Assembly (NCBI GenBank): GCA_016839655.1
Contig: JAEOTW010000123.1
Location: 7,170 to 71,169, forward strand
Direction of reading: 5' to 3'
Origin: Promethearchaeota archaeon
GTDB taxonomy: Archaea; Asgardarchaeota; Lokiarchaeia; Sigynarchaeales; SOKP01
DNA: 64,000 nt
The translations under genes were made by a program, and so were the position numbers. The notes below the pieces were generated by a model that saw only the letters and a list, made by a program, of their open reading frames with translations, had not been told where the DNA came from and searched no databases. Positions 62,280 to 64,000 of this stretch are shown piece by piece; the first letter of the stretch is position 1, and each line of letters begins with the position of its first letter.

Positions 62280-62897
62280 ATGAGTAAAACAAAGAAGGAA
62301 ATAAAACTATTTAATAAATGGCCTTTTACAGGCATTAAGGTTGACGATGTAACCCTAGAAAATTATATTAATTTGAAGCCTATTATTGTACCACATTCTT
62401 CTGGTAGACATGAACATAAACGATTCTGGAAATCTTCTAAAGTTTCAGTAATTGAAAGGTTTAATAATAGATTACTTTCTCCTGGTTTTATAAGCGGAAA
62501 AATTAGAGGTCATAAAAGTTCTTATAATTCTGGTAAAAAAATGAAATTGTTAAGAAGTGTCGAGAATGCTTTTACTTTAATCGAATTGCTAACCGGCCAG
62601 AATCCAATACAAGTCTTAGTATACGCGATAATTAACACAGCACCTAGAGAAGAAACCACGAAGATAGCAATGGGAGGTATCAGTTATGCGTCAGCAGTAG
62701 ATATCGCCCCACAACGTCGAATTGATTTGGCGATCAAATATCTCGTTCAAGCAATTGGTGCTAGATCCCATTCTAATGTTAAGCAGTTTGAAGAAAATCT
62801 AGCACAAGAATTAATACTAGCAGCAAATAATAGTCAAGAATCTAGAGCTGTTAAAAGGAAAGATGAAATTGAACGAATAGCCGTTTCTGCAAGATAA
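62280..62897 (+). CDS. rpsG: Small-subunit ribosomal protein uS7
   Basis: A 205-residue archaeal uS7. LRSVENAFTLIELLTGQNPIQVLVYAIINTAPREET, the GGISYASAVDIAPQRRIDLAIKYLVQAIGARS region and the final helices are typical. It nucleates 30S head assembly and contacts the E site. It starts at ATG 62280, 14 bases after uS12, after a GAGGT SD. The EF-2/EF-1A genes that usually follow are absent here; the next gene is on the other strand. Confidence 0.95.
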   Translation: MSKTKKEIKLFNKWPFTGIKVDDVTLENYINLKPIIVPHSSGRHEHKRFWKSSKVSVIERFNNRLLSPGFISGKIRGHKSSYNSGKKMKLLRSVENAFTLIELLTGQNPIQVLVYAIINTAPREETTKIAMGGISYASAVDIAPQRRIDLAIKYLVQAIGARSHSNVKQFEENLAQELILAANNSQESRAVKRKDEIERIAVSAR

Positions 62898-62931
62898 ATT
62901 TTTTCTATTACTAATTTCTAAATTAAATTTT

Positions 62932-62942
62932 AAAAAAAAAAA
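62932..62942 (-). terminator. T-tract downstream of the 62960 gene
   Basis: A-run on the plus strand, read as a T-tract on the minus strand within 30 bases after the stop codon of the zinc-ribbon gene. Probable archaeal terminator. Confidence 0.4.
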
Positions 62943-62959
62943 TAAAAAAAGTAAAATAT

Positions 62960-63634
62960 TTAGGTGTGAGCAGCACCACAATAACCACAATACTTAGCTT
63001 CCGGGTTTGCGATACTTCCACACTCACGACAGAAATTAGCTTGATTATCTATTTTTGGTTTTGCAGGTGGTCTATATACTTGAGTAATCTTAATTTCACT
63101 TAAATCAGTTCCACATTTAAAACAAAATTTAGGGTTTCCCTTAATTTTCATTCCACATGTTGGACATGCCATGAGTACCCTGGCGCCACATTCTTGACAA
63201 TAATCCCATTTCTTATCAAATTGTTTTCCGCATTTATGACAGAACTTTATTTCTCCTGAAATATATTCTAAAACAGTAGGAATAAGGGCTAAAACAAATA
63301 AAGTACCGATTGGAATTGCAGGAATCCAATATTCTTCAGGGGTAAAGACTTCACCATAGATGAGAGCAACCATTACAATTACAGTTATGAAAAATATGGT
63401 CCATGCTCCGATTATCCCCATTTTAATCCTCTGTTCAGATCTATAATCCACAACTGTAGCCATAATTGATAAAATCAATAATACTCCAATAGGAATAATG
63501 GGAATCCAATAGTCATAAGGCATAAAGACTTCACCAAATATGAGAGCGATCATTACTACAGTAACGATTGCAAAGATTGCCCATAATCCTGTTGTTCCTA
63601 TACTAATTTTTCTATTAAGTTTATTAGAATTCAT
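62960..63634 (-). CDS. Zinc-ribbon protein with two-fold membrane repeat, 224 aa
   Basis: ATG 63634. The N-terminal 110 residues contain the same membrane module twice: GLWAIFAIVTVV...GEVFMPYDYWIPIIPIG (residues about 16-50) and GAWTIFFITVIV...GEVFTPEEYWIPAIPIG (about 74-108). The C-terminal half has two or three zinc ribbons (CHKCGKQ...CQECGA, CPTCGMK...CFKCGT, CRECGS...CGYCGA). A membrane-anchored ribbon protein that displays metal-binding domains in the cytoplasm fits. Function is unknown. Confidence 0.78.
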   Translation of the reverse strand: MNSNKLNRKISIGTTGLWAIFAIVTVVMIALIFGEVFMPYDYWIPIIPIGVLLILSIMATVVDYRSEQRIKMGIIGAWTIFFITVIVMVALIYGEVFTPEEYWIPAIPIGTLFVLALIPTVLEYISGEIKFCHKCGKQFDKKWDYCQECGARVLMACPTCGMKIKGNPKFCFKCGTDLSEIKITQVYRPPAKPKIDNQANFCRECGSIANPEAKYCGYCGAAHT

Positions 63635-63771
63635 AAAAATACACTTTTAAAAGTCAGGTATTTACCTATATGTTTAATTTTTTTTAATATCTAAAGAAGT
63701 AGTAAAGTAATATTAAAGATATTTGTAGTCCAGTTTTTATTAGTCAAAAAAAAAAAAGAATTGTAAAAAAT

Positions 63772-64000
63772 TTAAATTTTTATTTTGTAATCCAAGATGG
63801 TGACTACTATCGCAGCAATTAAGAAAGTACCCATAAAAATCCAAGAGATCCAATAGTAACTAGGAGATAATACTAGTATTTCGAGTATAACGAATGTAAA
63901 AGATCCCACTAAAAATAAAGTCCACATCCCTAAAACTCTCGTTTTAATTGGCCTTCTAATTATGATATAAGTTATTAAAGCAGCTAAAGCATAGAAAAGA
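63772..64000 (-). CDS. Membrane protein related to 62960, C-terminal end (partial)
   Basis: The gene runs off the window's right edge; only its last 75 codons (TAA 63772-63774) are visible. The module LGMWTLFLVGSFTFVI...SPSYYWISWIFMGTF matches the repeat in the neighbouring 62960 protein (GLWAIF...P.DYWIP..P.G), so the two genes are tandem paralogues. It ends with a TM helix and a short charged tail; no zinc ribbon is present at this end. Confidence 0.7.
   Translation of the reverse strand, partial: LFYALAALITYIIIRRPIKTRVLGMWTLFLVGSFTFVILEILVLSPSYYWISWIFMGTFLIAAIVVTILDYKIKI

Overview
The window looks like chromosome of an AT-rich Asgard archaeon, most likely of the Lokiarchaeia type. The archaeal side is clear: RNA polymerase largest subunit split into A' and A'', Rpb4, eL21, eL30, eL33, a histone, archaemetzincin, Pus10, NurA, methenyl-H4MPT cyclohydrolase and archaeal 3-dehydroquinate synthase II. 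The Asgard side is three Rab/Ras-like GTPases, an ESCRT-III (Snf7) protein, a Roadblock/LC7 protein, a presenilin-type GxGD protease and several zinc-ribbon/PH-like proteins. There is no rRNA, recognisable tRNA, CRISPR array, insertion sequence or phage module; this is core chromosome with short intergenic gaps.

Layout. 1-2064: purine salvage (apt 3' end, adenosine-kinase-like PfkB, MTA phosphorylase). 2227-7750: beta-CASP nuclease, DHH/RecJ-like nuclease, Mch, and two proteins of unknown function. 8322-14790: GT4 glycosyltransferase, archaemetzincin, presenilin-like protease, hydroxyacyl-CoA dehydrogenase, small DNA-binding-like proteins and an FrhB-type F420 oxidoreductase subunit. 14971-20884: first Ras-like GTPase and the glycine cleavage genes gcvT-gcvH-gcvPA-gcvPB (no lpd). 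20973-29113: XPD helicase, MFS transporter plus GT5 glycogen synthase, RidA, M20 peptidase, secernin-like hydrolase. 29255-41352: eL33, a large zinc-finger/PH-like/coiled-coil protein, MetE-like methyltransferase, ESCRT-III, DHQ synthase II, GH57, Roadblock protein, sugar transporter, cold-shock protein. 41528-46040: conserved archaeal cluster pus10-eL21-rpoF-DUF655-ksgA-hemK. 46043-56217: NurA, CAAX protease, two more GTPases, a selenocysteine peroxiredoxin, histone, phosphoesterase, IlvC-like protein, DMT transporter. 56508-62897: rpoA1-rpoA2-eL30-nusA-uS12-uS7. The right edge holds two related zinc-ribbon/membrane-module proteins.

Three translation oddities stand out. (1) eL21 has no ATG, GTG or TTG in its N-terminal half; homology and a Shine-Dalgarno at normal spacing put its start on AUA. 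The same GGTG-N6/7-AUA/AUU arrangement fits uS12, MTA phosphorylase and XPD. (2) uS12, a universal ribosomal protein, is interrupted by exactly 30 in-frame bases containing a TAA; removing them restores a normal 143-residue protein. The interruption also sets up an SD-like sequence followed by AUA, so a split two-chain uS12 is a rival explanation. (3) A peroxiredoxin-like gene has an in-frame TGA at the peroxidatic position and a SECIS-like hairpin just after its stop codon.

All calls come from reading the sequence and recalled family motifs; no database search or RNA folding was run. Starts are often uncertain because TTG and GTG starts are common here.
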